Part shown: positions 51,733 through 60,434 of the stretch, piece by piece
Layout of the letters: every line of letters starts with the position of its first letter
Numbering within the stretch: position 1 is the stretch's first letter
Assembly (NCBI GenBank): GCA_016713785.1
Contig: JADJOM010000002.1
Coordinates: 496,001-560,000, forward strand
Reading direction: 5' to 3'
DNA: 64,000 nucleotides
DNA from: Gemmatimonadota bacterium
GTDB taxonomy: Bacteria; Gemmatimonadota; Gemmatimonadetes; Gemmatimonadales; GWC2-71-9
The notes under the pieces: model-generated
Database searches by the model: none
Seen by the model: the letters and a program-made list of their open reading frames with translations, nothing else
What the model was told of the DNA's origin: nothing
Made by a program: the position numbers and the translations under genes

Positions 51733-52659
51733 TTAGAAGTAGTAGAACCTGAGGAAATGAAAGAACAACGGCGCCGTGTAGGTGAGGCTGTTGATCCGGT
51801 CGAGCACGCCGCCGTGGCCGGCGATCATGGTGCCGGCGTCCTTGACGCCCAGGTCGCGCTTGAGGGCGCCGATGGTGGTGTCGCCGAGGAAGCCGCCGGC
51901 GCCGATCAGGAGGCCGGCGGCGATGCTGTCGAAGCGGTCGAGCGGGGTGAGCAGCGGCGCCAGCAGCACCGCGAGCACGGTGGTGGTGCAGATGCCGCCG
52001 ACCAGCCCCGCCACGGTCTTGTTGGGGCTCACGGTGGGCACCACCTTCCGCCGGCCGAAGCTCTTGCCCCAGATGTACTGCGCCACGTCGTTGAGCTGGG
52101 TGAGCATCACCAGGTAGAGCACCAGCGCGGCGCCCCCCGCCGGCCACAGCATCAGCAAGTAGGGGACGTGGCTGATGGCGAACACCATCAGCATCAGCCC
52201 CCACTGGATGGTTCCCACCGCGCGCAGGAAGTCCTTCGTCTCCCCAATCAGCACCATGCGGGCGCTCACCAGCAGCATCACCCACACCGGGATGAACACG
52301 ATGAACATCCCGTACCAGCCGCGCGCCACCCAGTAGTACTGCAGCGGGATGCTCAGGTAGGCCCAGAACAGCACCCGCCGGTCGGCCCGGCGGGTGGGGA
52401 TGAGGCTCAGGTACTCCTTGAGCGCCAGGAACGAGACCAGCCCGAAGAACGCCACCGACAGGGTGCGGTCGATCATGATGGCGATGGCGAACACCGCCAC
52501 CATCACCCACCAGGAGTTCACCCGCTGCCGCAGCTCGGTGTACTTCTCCGCCGGTCCCCGCCGCTGCAGCCAGGCGGTCACCGCGGTGGCCACCACCAGC
52601 AGCGCGAGGATGCCGCCCATCACCGCGCGGACCTGGGGGGTGAGCTGGGGGAAGTTCAT
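51733..52659 (-). CDS. Phosphatidate cytidylyltransferase (CdsA-like)
   Basis: A 308-residue integral membrane protein with about seven to eight helices. The C-terminal signature is clear: YIWGKSFGRRKVVPTVSPNKTVAGLVGG, then GDTTIGALKRDLGVKD and GHGGVLDRINSL. The enzyme makes CDP-diacylglycerol from CTP and phosphatidate. The N-terminal region with LTPQVRAVMGG is longer than in minimal CdsA. It overlaps the CDP-alcohol transferase gene by ATGA, so precursor and user enzyme are translated together. The pairing resembles the E. coli ynbA-ynbB arrangement. Confidence 0.9.
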   Translation of the reverse strand: MNFPQLTPQVRAVMGGILALLVVATAVTAWLQRRGPAEKYTELRQRVNSWWVMVAVFAIAIMIDRTLSVAFFGLVSFLALKEYLSLIPTRRADRRVLFWAYLSIPLQYYWVARGWYGMFIVFIPVWVMLLVSARMVLIGETKDFLRAVGTIQWGLMLMVFAISHVPYLLMLWPAGGAALVLYLVMLTQLNDVAQYIWGKSFGRRKVVPTVSPNKTVAGLVGGICTTTVLAVLLAPLLTPLDRFDSIAAGLLIGAGGFLGDTTIGALKRDLGVKDAGTMIAGHGGVLDRINSLTYTAPLFFHFLRFYYF

Positions 52660-53264
52660 GCCGTGCCCTCCGCCAGCGCGCGCCGGCAGCGATTGACGAT
52701 GGTGACGGCGGCGAGCAGCGCCACCACGGCGAGGCCCACGTTGATCCACCGCCCCGCCGGCACCCCCAGGCCGAGCAGCAGCGCCAGCAGCCCGAAGGCG
52801 AAGGCGCGGTCCGACTTGCCCATGGGGCCGTCGTAGCGGCGGCTGGCCCCGATCTGCACCCCCACCACCCCCGCCATCTCGCTCACGATGGCCAGCACCA
52901 CGATCCCCACCACCAGCCGGGGCGAGACCCACGGCACCGCGCCGAAGGGCAGGTACAGCGCGGCGTCGGCCAGCACGTCGGAGAGCTCGTTGAGCACCGC
53001 GCCGAGCCGCGACTTCTGGCCGTGCTCGCGGGCCAGCATGCCGTCGATGGCGTTGAGCGCCATCCGCGCGAACAGCACCGCCGGCACCAGCAGCAGCGGC
53101 CACCGCGCCGCCGGATGCAGCAGCAGGGCGAGCCCGGTGAGCGCCGAGAGCAGCGCGGCGAACACCGTCACCTGGTTGGCGGTGACGCCCATCCCGAACA
53201 GCGCCCGGGTGAGGGGCCGCAGCAGCGCCTGGAACTTCGGCTTGAGGTCGTAGATCGAGGCCAT
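52656..53264 (-). CDS. CDP-alcohol phosphatidyltransferase family protein (YnbA-like)
   Basis: A 202-residue membrane protein with about six helices. The CDP-alcohol motif reads NAIDGMLAREHGQKSRLG and then NELSD, so two of the four usual aspartates (first and third) are Asn. This variant is known in YnbA-like relatives as far as I can recall, so it is likely a subfamily trait and not a loss of function, but the acceptor alcohol cannot be assigned. It sits between cdsA and the DUF4105 gene, one base from the latter's stop. Confidence 0.83.
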   Translation of the reverse strand: MASIYDLKPKFQALLRPLTRALFGMGVTANQVTVFAALLSALTGLALLLHPAARWPLLLVPAVLFARMALNAIDGMLAREHGQKSRLGAVLNELSDVLADAALYLPFGAVPWVSPRLVVGIVVLAIVSEMAGVVGVQIGASRRYDGPMGKSDRAFAFGLLALLLGLGVPAGRWINVGLAVVALLAAVTIVNRCRRALAEGTA

Positions 53265-53265
53265 G

Positions 53266-54082
53266 TTACTCGCGGATCCGGCGGGAGAAGTCGGGGGCGT
53301 CGAGCGCGGCCCGGGCCCGGGCGTTGATGCGGAAGCGCTCGCGCGCGGCGGCCACGGGGCCGGTGGAATCGATCAGCCCGAGGCCCAGCGCCACCTCGTC
53401 GCTGTAGCCCGGCAGCACGATGCGCCAGCTCCCCGGGATCCGCCCCGGCGAGAGGGCATTGACGTGACGCACCAGGTTGAGGGTGCAGTTGTTGGTGAAG
53501 GTGTTGTAGAACTCCGGCCGCTGCCGCAGCGCGTTGGCCCGCTCGAGCATGGCCACCAGCACCGCGCGCACCACCGCGCGGTCGGCCCGCACCGGGTAGA
53601 GGAAGACGTCGTTGCCGTCGTACACCGCGCGGCGGCCGATCAGGTCCCGCTCGTCGCCCACCACGTACAGCAGCTCGAACCGCCGCAGCATCCCGGCGAG
53701 CACGCCGTACGACTCCCCCGCCTCCCGCCGCGCCTCCACGGAAATGGCCAGGTACCGCCCGTCGTCGAACCCGAACGACACGAAGGCGTGCGCCGGCCCG
53801 CGCCACTTCTCCGAGAACGGCACCAGCACGTACCAGGCGGTGGCCACCTGGTCCAGGTCGTAACTCCGGTCCTCCCACGCCGCGGTGTACGCCGTGGCGC
53901 TGGTCCAGCGGAAGTCGCGCACCCCGCGGATGGTCACCCGGCTCCCCTCGAACACCGCCTCCGGGAGCACCGACTGGTCCTCCGCCCAGCGCCGCTCCGC
54001 GGAGGGCCGCCGGAAGGCGAGCACCACGCCGGCCGCCACCACCAGCAGCGCCACCAGCGCGGCCCCCGCGGAGCCAGGTCAT
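53266..54082 (-). CDS. DUF4105 (Lnb N-terminal-like) periplasmic protein (one apparent frameshift)
   Basis: A protein of 271 residues if one base is removed from CCCCC at 54063-54067. That joins ATG 54082 and MTWLRGAALVALLVVAAGVVLA as a membrane anchor to the main frame; without it the frame would begin at GTG 54054. The DUF4105 core is recognisable by RGVRDFRWTSATAYTAAWEDRSYDL, VSFGFDDGRYLAISVEAR and FYNTFTNNCTLNLVRHVN, containing a conserved Cys and His. The fold is related to NlpC/P60-like thiol enzymes. It lies in the phospholipid gene cluster and may act in the envelope; its role is unknown. Confidence 0.75.
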
Positions 54083-54218
54083 GCGGGGCACGGGGACGGG
54101 GGGACGGACACGGGCGCTCCTCGGCGAGGGAAACGGGGAACGGTGGCGCAGGGAATGGGGAGAAGTTTGGCGAGACCGGGAACGGACTCCAAGCCCCCGC
54201 GCCCCCGCCGGGCGGCCC

Positions 54219-54653
54219 TCACGGCGCGGGGTCGATCCCCACCAGCCGGAACGCCGGGTCGAACACCGCCACCTCCCACCGGTCCACCTCGGCGCCGGCC
54301 AGCCCGCCCAGCTGCACCAGGTACTGCTCGCCGGCCTGCACCACCGCCATCGGCACCGGGGGGGTGAGGCCGGTGCCACCGTGGGCCACCCGCGCGTAGG
54401 CGTACGAGGCCGCGAGGCAGACCGGCTCGAGCAGCACCAGCCGCGCCGCCTCCGGCGCCGCCGCGCGGAGGCCCAGGGTGGCGCGGCGCGCGGCGTCATT
54501 GCTGGCGAGCAGGAAGCGCATCCGCTCCAGGAAGGCGCCGGCCAGCGAGTCGCTGCTGCAGGTGGGGAAGTGGGAGGGGGGCTCCTGCGCGCGGAGCGGG
54601 GCGGCCGCGAGCAGCAGGAGCAGCACGGGGGCGGCGGCGCGGCCGCCGGTCAC
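54219..54653 (-). CDS. Secreted hypothetical protein
   Basis: A 144-residue protein with a clear signal peptide (APVLLLLLAAAPLRAQ) and two later cysteines (TCSSDS and EPVCLAA). No family is recognised. It starts at GTG 54653, overlapping the preceding 117-residue gene by 4 bases, and so belongs to the operon led by the aminotransferase gene. The 136-base gap that follows (54083-54218) is G-rich on the plus strand and holds no evident signal. Confidence 0.65.
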   Translation of the reverse strand: MTGGRAAAPVLLLLLAAAPLRAQEPPSHFPTCSSDSLAGAFLERMRFLLASNDAARRATLGLRAAAPEAARLVLLEPVCLAASYAYARVAHGGTGLTPPVPMAVVQAGEQYLVQLGGLAGAEVDRWEVAVFDPAFRLVGIDPAP

Positions 54654-55003
54654 GTCCGGACCAGCCCCGCGAGCGGATGGTGGGCGCCGGTGGCGGGGAG
54701 CGGTTCTTCCGGCGCGCCCGGCCGCACAAAGCGCAGCAGCAGCGCCCGGAGCGCCACCTCGTGGGTGGGGAGGTGCTCGGTGGCCTCGAGCTCGATCCGC
54801 TCCCGCACCCGGCGCACCAGGCCGAACAGCTTGTACTCCTCGACCTTCACCACCAGCCGGAGCAGCCGGCCATCGGCGTCGTACAGCACCGGGTAGGCGC
54901 CGGCGCGGATGGCCTCGGCGGTGGCGTGGCGCAGCAGTTCGGCGGGGCTCGAGAAGGCCAGCAGGCTGCCCCGCGCGTCCACGAAGATCGGCGGACGGAT
55001 CAA
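54650..55003 (-). CDS. Small hypothetical protein
   Basis: A 117-residue soluble protein beginning MIRPPIFVDARGSLLAF. It has an alternating strand/helix pattern (AYPVLYDADGRLLRLVVKV) and a C-terminal ARRALLLRFV-like basic stretch. No family is recognised with confidence. The start is TTG 55003, overlapping the stop of the aminotransferase gene, and the end overlaps the next gene. This tight coupling and the codon use support a real gene. Confidence 0.62.
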   Translation of the reverse strand: MIRPPIFVDARGSLLAFSSPAELLRHATAEAIRAGAYPVLYDADGRLLRLVVKVEEYKLFGLVRRVRERIELEATEHLPTHEVALRALLLRFVRPGAPEEPLPATGAHHPLAGLVRT

Positions 55004-56271
55004 CTGATCCCCTCGCGCACCGCCGCCAGCAGCTTCTCGGCGAAGAGGTCCACCTCGCGGGTGGTGGTGTACACGTTGGGCGTCACCCGGAGCCCGTTGA
55101 ACTCGGCGTGCACGATCGGCGTCACCACGATCTTGTGCTTCTCCATCATCCACCCCACCAGCCGGTTGGGGTCGAGCCCCTCCACGTGCACCAGGCCGAT
55201 GCCGGCGCCGAGCGGGCTGTCGAGCGGGGTGAGCACGCGGCAGCGGTCGCTCTCCCGGGTCACTCGCTTGGCCCACCGGTCGCGGAGGTAGCGGAGCCGC
55301 GCCACCTTGCGCTCCCCGCCGATGGCCTGGTGGAAGGCGAGCGCCACGCTGATGGCGTTGTGGTTGGCGGCGGGGTGGGTCCCGATCTCCTCGTACTTCC
55401 GGATGTTCTCGTCCATGCTCTCGGGCGCGGCCATGAGCGGCCAGAGCTGCTTCTGCCGCGCCTTGCGCACGTAGAGGAAGCCGGTGCCGATCGGGGCCAG
55501 CAGCCACTTGTGCAGGCTGGTGCCGTAGTAGTCGCAGCCCAGCTCGTCGCGGGTGAAGGGGAAGTGGGCAAAGGCGTGGGCCCCGTCCACGAACACCTCG
55601 ATGCCGCGGGGGCGGCACCACTCCACCAGGGCGCGGACCGGCATGATCTGGCCGGAGAGGTTGGTGATGTGGGTGACCTCGATGACCCGGGTGCGGGGGG
55701 TGACCGCCGCCTTGAACTGCTCGACGATGTACTCGGCCGAGGGGGGCGGCAGCTTGACCGACACCTGCTTGAGCACGATGCCGTCGCGCCGCACCCGCTG
55801 CTCCCAGGCGGTGATCATCCGGCCGTAGTTCTGGTTGGTGACGATCACCTCGTCGCCGGCCTTGAGGTCGAGGCCGAGGATCATGGTCTCGTTGGCCTCG
55901 GAGGCGTTGCGGGTGATGGCCATCTCCTCGGGGTCGCAGCCGAACTCCCGGGCCAGCTCGCGGCGCACGCTCTCGATCCGGGGCTCCAGGGTCTGCCACA
56001 TGTGGATCACGGGCAGTTCGTTGGAGAACCGGAGGTCCCGGATCATCTGGTCCAGGACGTGGGTGGGGGAGGGGCTCACCCCGCCGTTGTTGAGGTTGAC
56101 GATCGACCGGTCGCAGTCGAAGGCCCGCTGGATCTCGCCCCAGAAGTCCTCGTCATCGGGGCGCCCGGCGGTGGGGCCGACGTCGAGCACCCGGCGCAGG
56201 GCGTCGGGGCGGAAGGCGGGGACGGCGGCGGCGCTCAGGGCGCCGGCGAGGAAACTGCGGCGACTGGCCAT
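55000..56271 (-). CDS. Class V aminotransferase with twin-arginine signal
   Basis: A 423-residue PLP enzyme of fold type I. It starts MASRRSFLAGALSAAAVPAF, a twin-arginine (Tat) signal, implying export of the folded holoenzyme. The cofactor Lys is in GTSLHKWLLAPIGTGFLY (about residue 255) with the PLP-binding Asp upstream in VFVDGAHAFAHF. ITRNASEANETMILGL and VTHITNLSGQIMPV match the class V cysteine desulfurase/isopenicillin-N epimerase-like group. The actual reaction is unknown. It is divergent from efp with a 173-base gap. Confidence 0.88.
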   Translation of the reverse strand: MASRRSFLAGALSAAAVPAFRPDALRRVLDVGPTAGRPDDEDFWGEIQRAFDCDRSIVNLNNGGVSPSPTHVLDQMIRDLRFSNELPVIHMWQTLEPRIESVRRELAREFGCDPEEMAITRNASEANETMILGLDLKAGDEVIVTNQNYGRMITAWEQRVRRDGIVLKQVSVKLPPPSAEYIVEQFKAAVTPRTRVIEVTHITNLSGQIMPVRALVEWCRPRGIEVFVDGAHAFAHFPFTRDELGCDYYGTSLHKWLLAPIGTGFLYVRKARQKQLWPLMAAPESMDENIRKYEEIGTHPAANHNAISVALAFHQAIGGERKVARLRYLRDRWAKRVTRESDRCRVLTPLDSPLGAGIGLVHVEGLDPNRLVGWMMEKHKIVVTPIVHAEFNGLRVTPNVYTTTREVDLFAEKLLAAVREGIS

Positions 56272-56372
56272 GTAAGCCTCGGTGGGAGAAGCAGTTCCAA
56301 TCTACTGGCTGGGCCCCCTACCGCCAGACCGGGCCTTCCTCTATCCTTGTGCCCGGCTTCAGGGCGGCAGGA

Positions 56373-56398
56373 GGGGGCCAAGGCATGCCTTGGCCCCC
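56373..56398. repeat. Perfect 26-bp palindrome in the efp leader
   Basis: Arms GGGGGCCAAGGCA and TGCCTTGGCCCCC are perfectly complementary with no loop bases. The centre lies 59 bases upstream of the efp start. It could form a stable leader hairpin or a protein-binding site between the divergent efp and aminotransferase genes. Confidence 0.8.
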
Positions 56399-56444
56399 CT
56401 CCCGTCTCCCCCCATCTCCCGTACATCAGCGCAGGGGCAGGACC

Positions 56445-57008
56445 ATGGGAATCATCGCCAGCGAAATGCGGAAGGGCATGTGCCTCCTGTATGAGGGAGA
56501 GCCCTGCCGCGTGCTCGACTTCCACCATCATACCCCGGGCAACCTCCGCGCGATGGTGCAGGCCAAGCTCCGGAAGCTCCGCACCGGCACCCAGTTCGAG
56601 CACCGCTTCCGGTCCACCGACACGGTGGAGGTCGCCGACCTCGAGACCCACACGCTCGAGTTCCTGTACGCCGGCGGCGACAGCTACCACTTCATGAACA
56701 CCGAGAACTTCGATCAGCTCGAGATGAGCGACGAGGACCTCGGCGACTCGGCGCAGTGGGTGGCGCCGGGGATGAAGATCATCGCCGAGTTCTTCAACGG
56801 GCGACCCATCGGCATCCAGCTCCCCAACGCCATGGTCTTCGAGGTGGTGGAGACCAACCCGGTGATGAAGACGGCCACCAAGAGCGCGTCGTTCAAGCCG
56901 GCCAAGCTGGACAACGGGGCGATGATCAACGTCCCCGAGTTCATCCAGACCGGCGAGAAGGTCCGGGTGAACCCCACCACCGGCGAGTACATCGACCGGG
57001 CCAAGTAA
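56445..57008 (+). CDS. efp: Translation elongation factor P
   Basis: A 187-residue three-domain EF-P/eIF5A-like protein. The KOW-like N-domain (SEMRKGMCLLYEGEPCRVLDF) carries the P-site-reaching loop, followed by an OB domain (FNGRPIGIQLPNAMVFEVVETNP) and the C-terminal FIQTGEKVRVNPTTGEYIDRAK. EF-P rescues ribosomes at polyproline. The loop reads HHTPGNLRAM, with Asn at the position of the modified Lys34 of E. coli KPGKGQAF. This implies no EpmA-type lysylation and perhaps an unmodified loop or another modification. The start is ATG 56445, followed by a GC-rich terminator at 57045-57070. Confidence 0.93.
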   Translation: MGIIASEMRKGMCLLYEGEPCRVLDFHHHTPGNLRAMVQAKLRKLRTGTQFEHRFRSTDTVEVADLETHTLEFLYAGGDSYHFMNTENFDQLEMSDEDLGDSAQWVAPGMKIIAEFFNGRPIGIQLPNAMVFEVVETNPVMKTATKSASFKPAKLDNGAMINVPEFIQTGEKVRVNPTTGEYIDRAK

Positions 57009-57044
57009 GCGCGCCGCCGGGGCGCCCGCCCCGCGCCGCCCCCA

Positions 57045-57070
57045 CGGGGCCCGGCATCCGCCGGGCCCCG
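57045..57070 (+). terminator. Terminator hairpin after efp
   Basis: A perfect 11-bp stem CGGGGCCCGGC/GCCGGGCCCCG with an ATCC loop, similar in design to the S8 terminators. It is followed by a pyrimidine-rich stretch. Confidence 0.6.
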
Positions 57071-57148
57071 CGTCGTTCCCCCCCGCCTGACCCTTCCCGC
57101 CTCCTCCTCCGCTCCTTACCTTAGAACGTCCTCCCCCCGTCGAGAGCT

Positions 57149-59221
57149 GTGGCCGATCACCCCGGCGCCTCCGCCACCCAGGAACGCGCGGTCCTGCCGC
57201 GCGACATTGCGGTCTTCCTGCCGCTGCTCGGCATCGGCCTTCACAAGTGCACGGCCTACCCGCCGGGGCACCCGCTGCTCAAGTCCGCGCTCGACGCGGT
57301 GGCCAGCCACCTCCGGATCGTGCTGGTCAACCGGCCCTTCCTGCTGCTCGGCGTGGCGCGGGGCCAGCTGCTGGTGGAGGGGCTGGCCACCGACCCCGGC
57401 AACCCGGTGCTGCGCGACCTCGCCACCAAGCTGCACAAGCACCAGCTGGGCGCCATCAAGGTCTTCAACGGCGTGGACCGGGAGCAGGTCGAGGAGCTCC
57501 TCAAGGAGCTGAGCCAGGACCCGCGGCAGAAGACCATCGGCCGCGACCTCACCGAGTACGACACCCGCTGGGAACACATCCGCCTGATCCCGCCGGCCTA
57601 CGACCGGCTGGAGCTCTCCGACAGCGACCAGAAGCTGGGGGACACCGCCCCCACCGAGAGCGCGGCCAGCCGCCTCTGGGTGGGGCTGGCGGCGGTGGCG
57701 GTGGCGCGCGAGGGCGCGCCGGAGCTGCACACCGACCCGCGGGCCATCGCGCAGGCGCTCAACCGGCGGGTGCGCGACCCGGCCGAGGCCAAGAAGATCA
57801 TCGACTACCTGCTCGGCCTCTCCCGCGAGCTGCGCCGCTCCCATGGGCAGGAAGCGGACGTGCTCAAGGAGCGGCTGGGGATGCTGCTCAACCACATCAC
57901 CCCCGAGGCGCTGCGCGAGCTGGCCACGCTGGGCGCCGACCTGGCGCAGCGGCGCCGGCTGGTGATGGACGCCGCGATGGTGCTCCCCGCCGGCGCGGTG
58001 CTCACCCTGATGCGCGCGGTGTCCGACGCCAGCTCGCAGGTGATGCCGCAGGCGATGATGCGGCTGCTCACCAAGCTGGCCTTCCAGGCGGAGAAGGGGT
58101 CGCAGTCGGTGCGGGAGGAGGCCGACCTGGCGCTGCGCGAGGCGGTGCGGCAGATGGTGGACAAGTGGACGCTCGACGACCCCAGCCCGGCGCCCTACGC
58201 CCGGGTGCTGGAGCGGCTGTCGCGGCACCCCTCGGGGGTGGCGCCGCCGGCCGAGGACCACAGCGCCCACGCCATCCGGATGGTGCAGATGGCGCTGGAG
58301 ACCGACACCGTGGGCGACGCGGTGTGGTCGGCGCTGGAGGAGGTGGTGCGGGAGGGACAGGCCACCGACGTGGTGAAGATGGTGGAGGACCCGAACGTGG
58401 CCGAGGACATCCAGGAGCACTTCTGGGCGCACCTGGCCACGCCGGAGAACATGCGCATCCTGCTCGGCAACGAGCCGCGTGACACCGAGGTGGTGGAGCT
58501 GCTGCTGGAGCGGATGGGGATGACGGCGGCGGAGCCGATGCTGGAGAGCCTCGAGGTGGCGGACAACCGCGCCATGCGGCGGCGCCTGCTCACCCGGCTG
58601 GGGCGGCTGGGGCCGCTGATTGGGCCCATGCTCATCGAGCGGCTGCCGCCGGCGCCCTGGTACGTGCAGCGCAACCTGCTGGCGCTGCTGGGGAGCCTGC
58701 CGGAGATCCCCGCCGGCTTCACGCCGTCGCCCTACACCGGCAACGACGACTCCCGGGTGCGGCGCGAGGCGCTCAAGCTGATGCTGCGCATCCCGGGCCA
58801 GCGCGACGAGGCGATCATCATCTCCCTCGGCGACGACGACATCCCCAACGTGCGGCTGGGGCTGGGCGCCGCGCTGGAGGGGTGCCCCACCGGCGCGGTG
58901 GGCCGCCTGATGGCGCTGGTGAACGACCGCAAGGTGCCGGTCGAGATCCGCGCCCTGGCCATCCGGGTGCTCGGCACCATCCGGACGCCGGCCACCCGCG
59001 ACTGGCTGGTGGCCCACGCCCAGAGCAAGCCGGGGTGGTTCCGCCGCAGCCGGCTGCTGCCGCGGAGCCCCGAGCTCATCGCCATCATCGGCGCGCTGGC
59101 CCGCGGCTTCCGCCAGGACGCGCAGGCCCAGCAGGTGCTCAAGCTCGCCGGCGAGAGCACCGATCCCTCGATCCGGCGCGCCGCCTCCGGCGTGGTGGTG
59201 GAGGAGGCTCCCAGTGAGTGA
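57149..59221 (+). CDS. HEAT-repeat protein of unknown function
   Basis: A 690-residue soluble, helical protein. The N-terminal third has a globular region (LPLLGIGLHKCTAYPPGHPLLKSALDAV and AIKVFNGVDREQVEELLKEL) resembling the N-terminal part of the next gene's product. The rest is built of HEAT-like helical repeats (VRREALKLMLRI, VEIRALAIRVLGTI). No catalytic motif is visible. It overlaps the HD-GYP gene by 8 bases and shares its sensory operon, so a scaffold or signalling-adaptor role is plausible. The start is GTG 57149. Confidence 0.75.
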   Translation: MADHPGASATQERAVLPRDIAVFLPLLGIGLHKCTAYPPGHPLLKSALDAVASHLRIVLVNRPFLLLGVARGQLLVEGLATDPGNPVLRDLATKLHKHQLGAIKVFNGVDREQVEELLKELSQDPRQKTIGRDLTEYDTRWEHIRLIPPAYDRLELSDSDQKLGDTAPTESAASRLWVGLAAVAVAREGAPELHTDPRAIAQALNRRVRDPAEAKKIIDYLLGLSRELRRSHGQEADVLKERLGMLLNHITPEALRELATLGADLAQRRRLVMDAAMVLPAGAVLTLMRAVSDASSQVMPQAMMRLLTKLAFQAEKGSQSVREEADLALREAVRQMVDKWTLDDPSPAPYARVLERLSRHPSGVAPPAEDHSAHAIRMVQMALETDTVGDAVWSALEEVVREGQATDVVKMVEDPNVAEDIQEHFWAHLATPENMRILLGNEPRDTEVVELLLERMGMTAAEPMLESLEVADNRAMRRRLLTRLGRLGPLIGPMLIERLPPAPWYVQRNLLALLGSLPEIPAGFTPSPYTGNDDSRVRREALKLMLRIPGQRDEAIIISLGDDDIPNVRLGLGAALEGCPTGAVGRLMALVNDRKVPVEIRALAIRVLGTIRTPATRDWLVAHAQSKPGWFRRSRLLPRSPELIAIIGALARGFRQDAQAQQVLKLAGESTDPSIRRAASGVVVEEAPSE

Positions 59222-60424
59222 CCCGGTCAAGTTCCTGACGTCCCTGGGCCAGGCGCTGTCGGCCACCTCGCTCTACCGCGACGGGCACCCGGCGCGGGAG
59301 CGGGCGCTCGACCAGGCCTGGCGCCAGCTGGAGGAGCTGCAGCGGTTCGACCCCTCGCCGCACTTCTCCTTCCTCGAGGACGAGGTCCTCTACCGGCAGC
59401 AGGCGCTGCGCGACTTCAAGGCCTGGGACTGGGCCCGCCGCCTGACCAAGGCGGGGGTGCAGCGGGTGGAGTTCGACCGCGACGCCACCCGGGAGGACCT
59501 CGCCACCTTCCTGGCCGAGGTGCACAAGAAGGTGGCCACCGGCGAGGACGACAGCAGCGAGGCGCGCCAGCTCCGGCGGCCCAGCATCCGGTTCGGCAAC
59601 CTGAGCCTCCGGGGCGCCACCGCCGACATCGCGGTGGAGGTGGCGGAGGACGCCGCCGTGCCCTACACCCTCGACGACGAGATCGAGGCGGTGGGGTGGA
59701 TCCACCACGAGGTGGAGCAGACCGAGGACCTGCCGCTGGCTGAGGCCAACGCGGTGGTGCGCTCGCTGTCGCTGGCCATGCACAGCCAGAGCCGCATGCT
59801 GCTGCCGCTGCTGCAGCTCAAGAACTACGACCAGTACACCACCACCCACGCCACCAACGTCTCGGTGCTCTCGATGGCGCTGGCCGAGTATATCGGCCTC
59901 TCCGCCAAGGACGTGCGCGAGTTCGGCATCGCGGGGCTGCTGCACGACCTGGGCAAGGTGCGGGTGCCCAAGGAGATCCTCACCAAGCGCGGCGCCCTCA
60001 CCGACCAGGAGCTGGGGTGCTGCGCCGCCACCCGGTGGACGGCGCCCGGCTGATCCTGGCCCGCGAGAAGGCGCTCGACCTCGCCGCGACGGTGGCCTAC
60101 GAGCACCACATCATGATCAACGGGCACGGCTACCCGCGCTTCCGCTACACCCGCGACACCCACTTCGCCAGCAAGCTGGTGCACGTCTGCGACGTCTTCG
60201 ACGCGCTGTGCACCGCGCGGCCCTACCGCGACGCCTGGCCCACCGAGGTGGCCCTGGCCTACATGGAAGAGCGTACCGGGGTGGACTTCGACCCCCAGCT
60301 GGGCGAGGCGTTCACCGGGATGATGCGGCTGTGGAGCTACCAGCGCGTCGTCATGCCCACGGTCGCCGCCCCGCCGCCGCCCCCCGCCGTGACCCCGCCG
60401 CCCCTTCCGCCCCCCCCGCGCTGA
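59214..60424 (+). CDS. HD-GYP domain phosphodiesterase-like protein (one apparent frameshift)
   Basis: After restoring one base the product is 403 residues. The N-terminal half (about 170 residues) is helical and similar in style to the HEAT gene's N-terminus. The C-terminal HD-GYP domain has the metal-binding HD in GLLHDLGKVRVP, YEHH, and NGHGYPRF as the GYP motif. HD-GYP enzymes usually hydrolyse cyclic di-GMP. The frame breaks at GGGG 60014-60017; a fifth base gives LTDQEL followed by VLRRHPVDGARLIL. A proline-rich tail ends the protein. Together with the HEAT gene and the MASE1 kinase it forms one operon. Confidence 0.85.
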
Positions 60425-60434
60425 CCGGCCGCCG

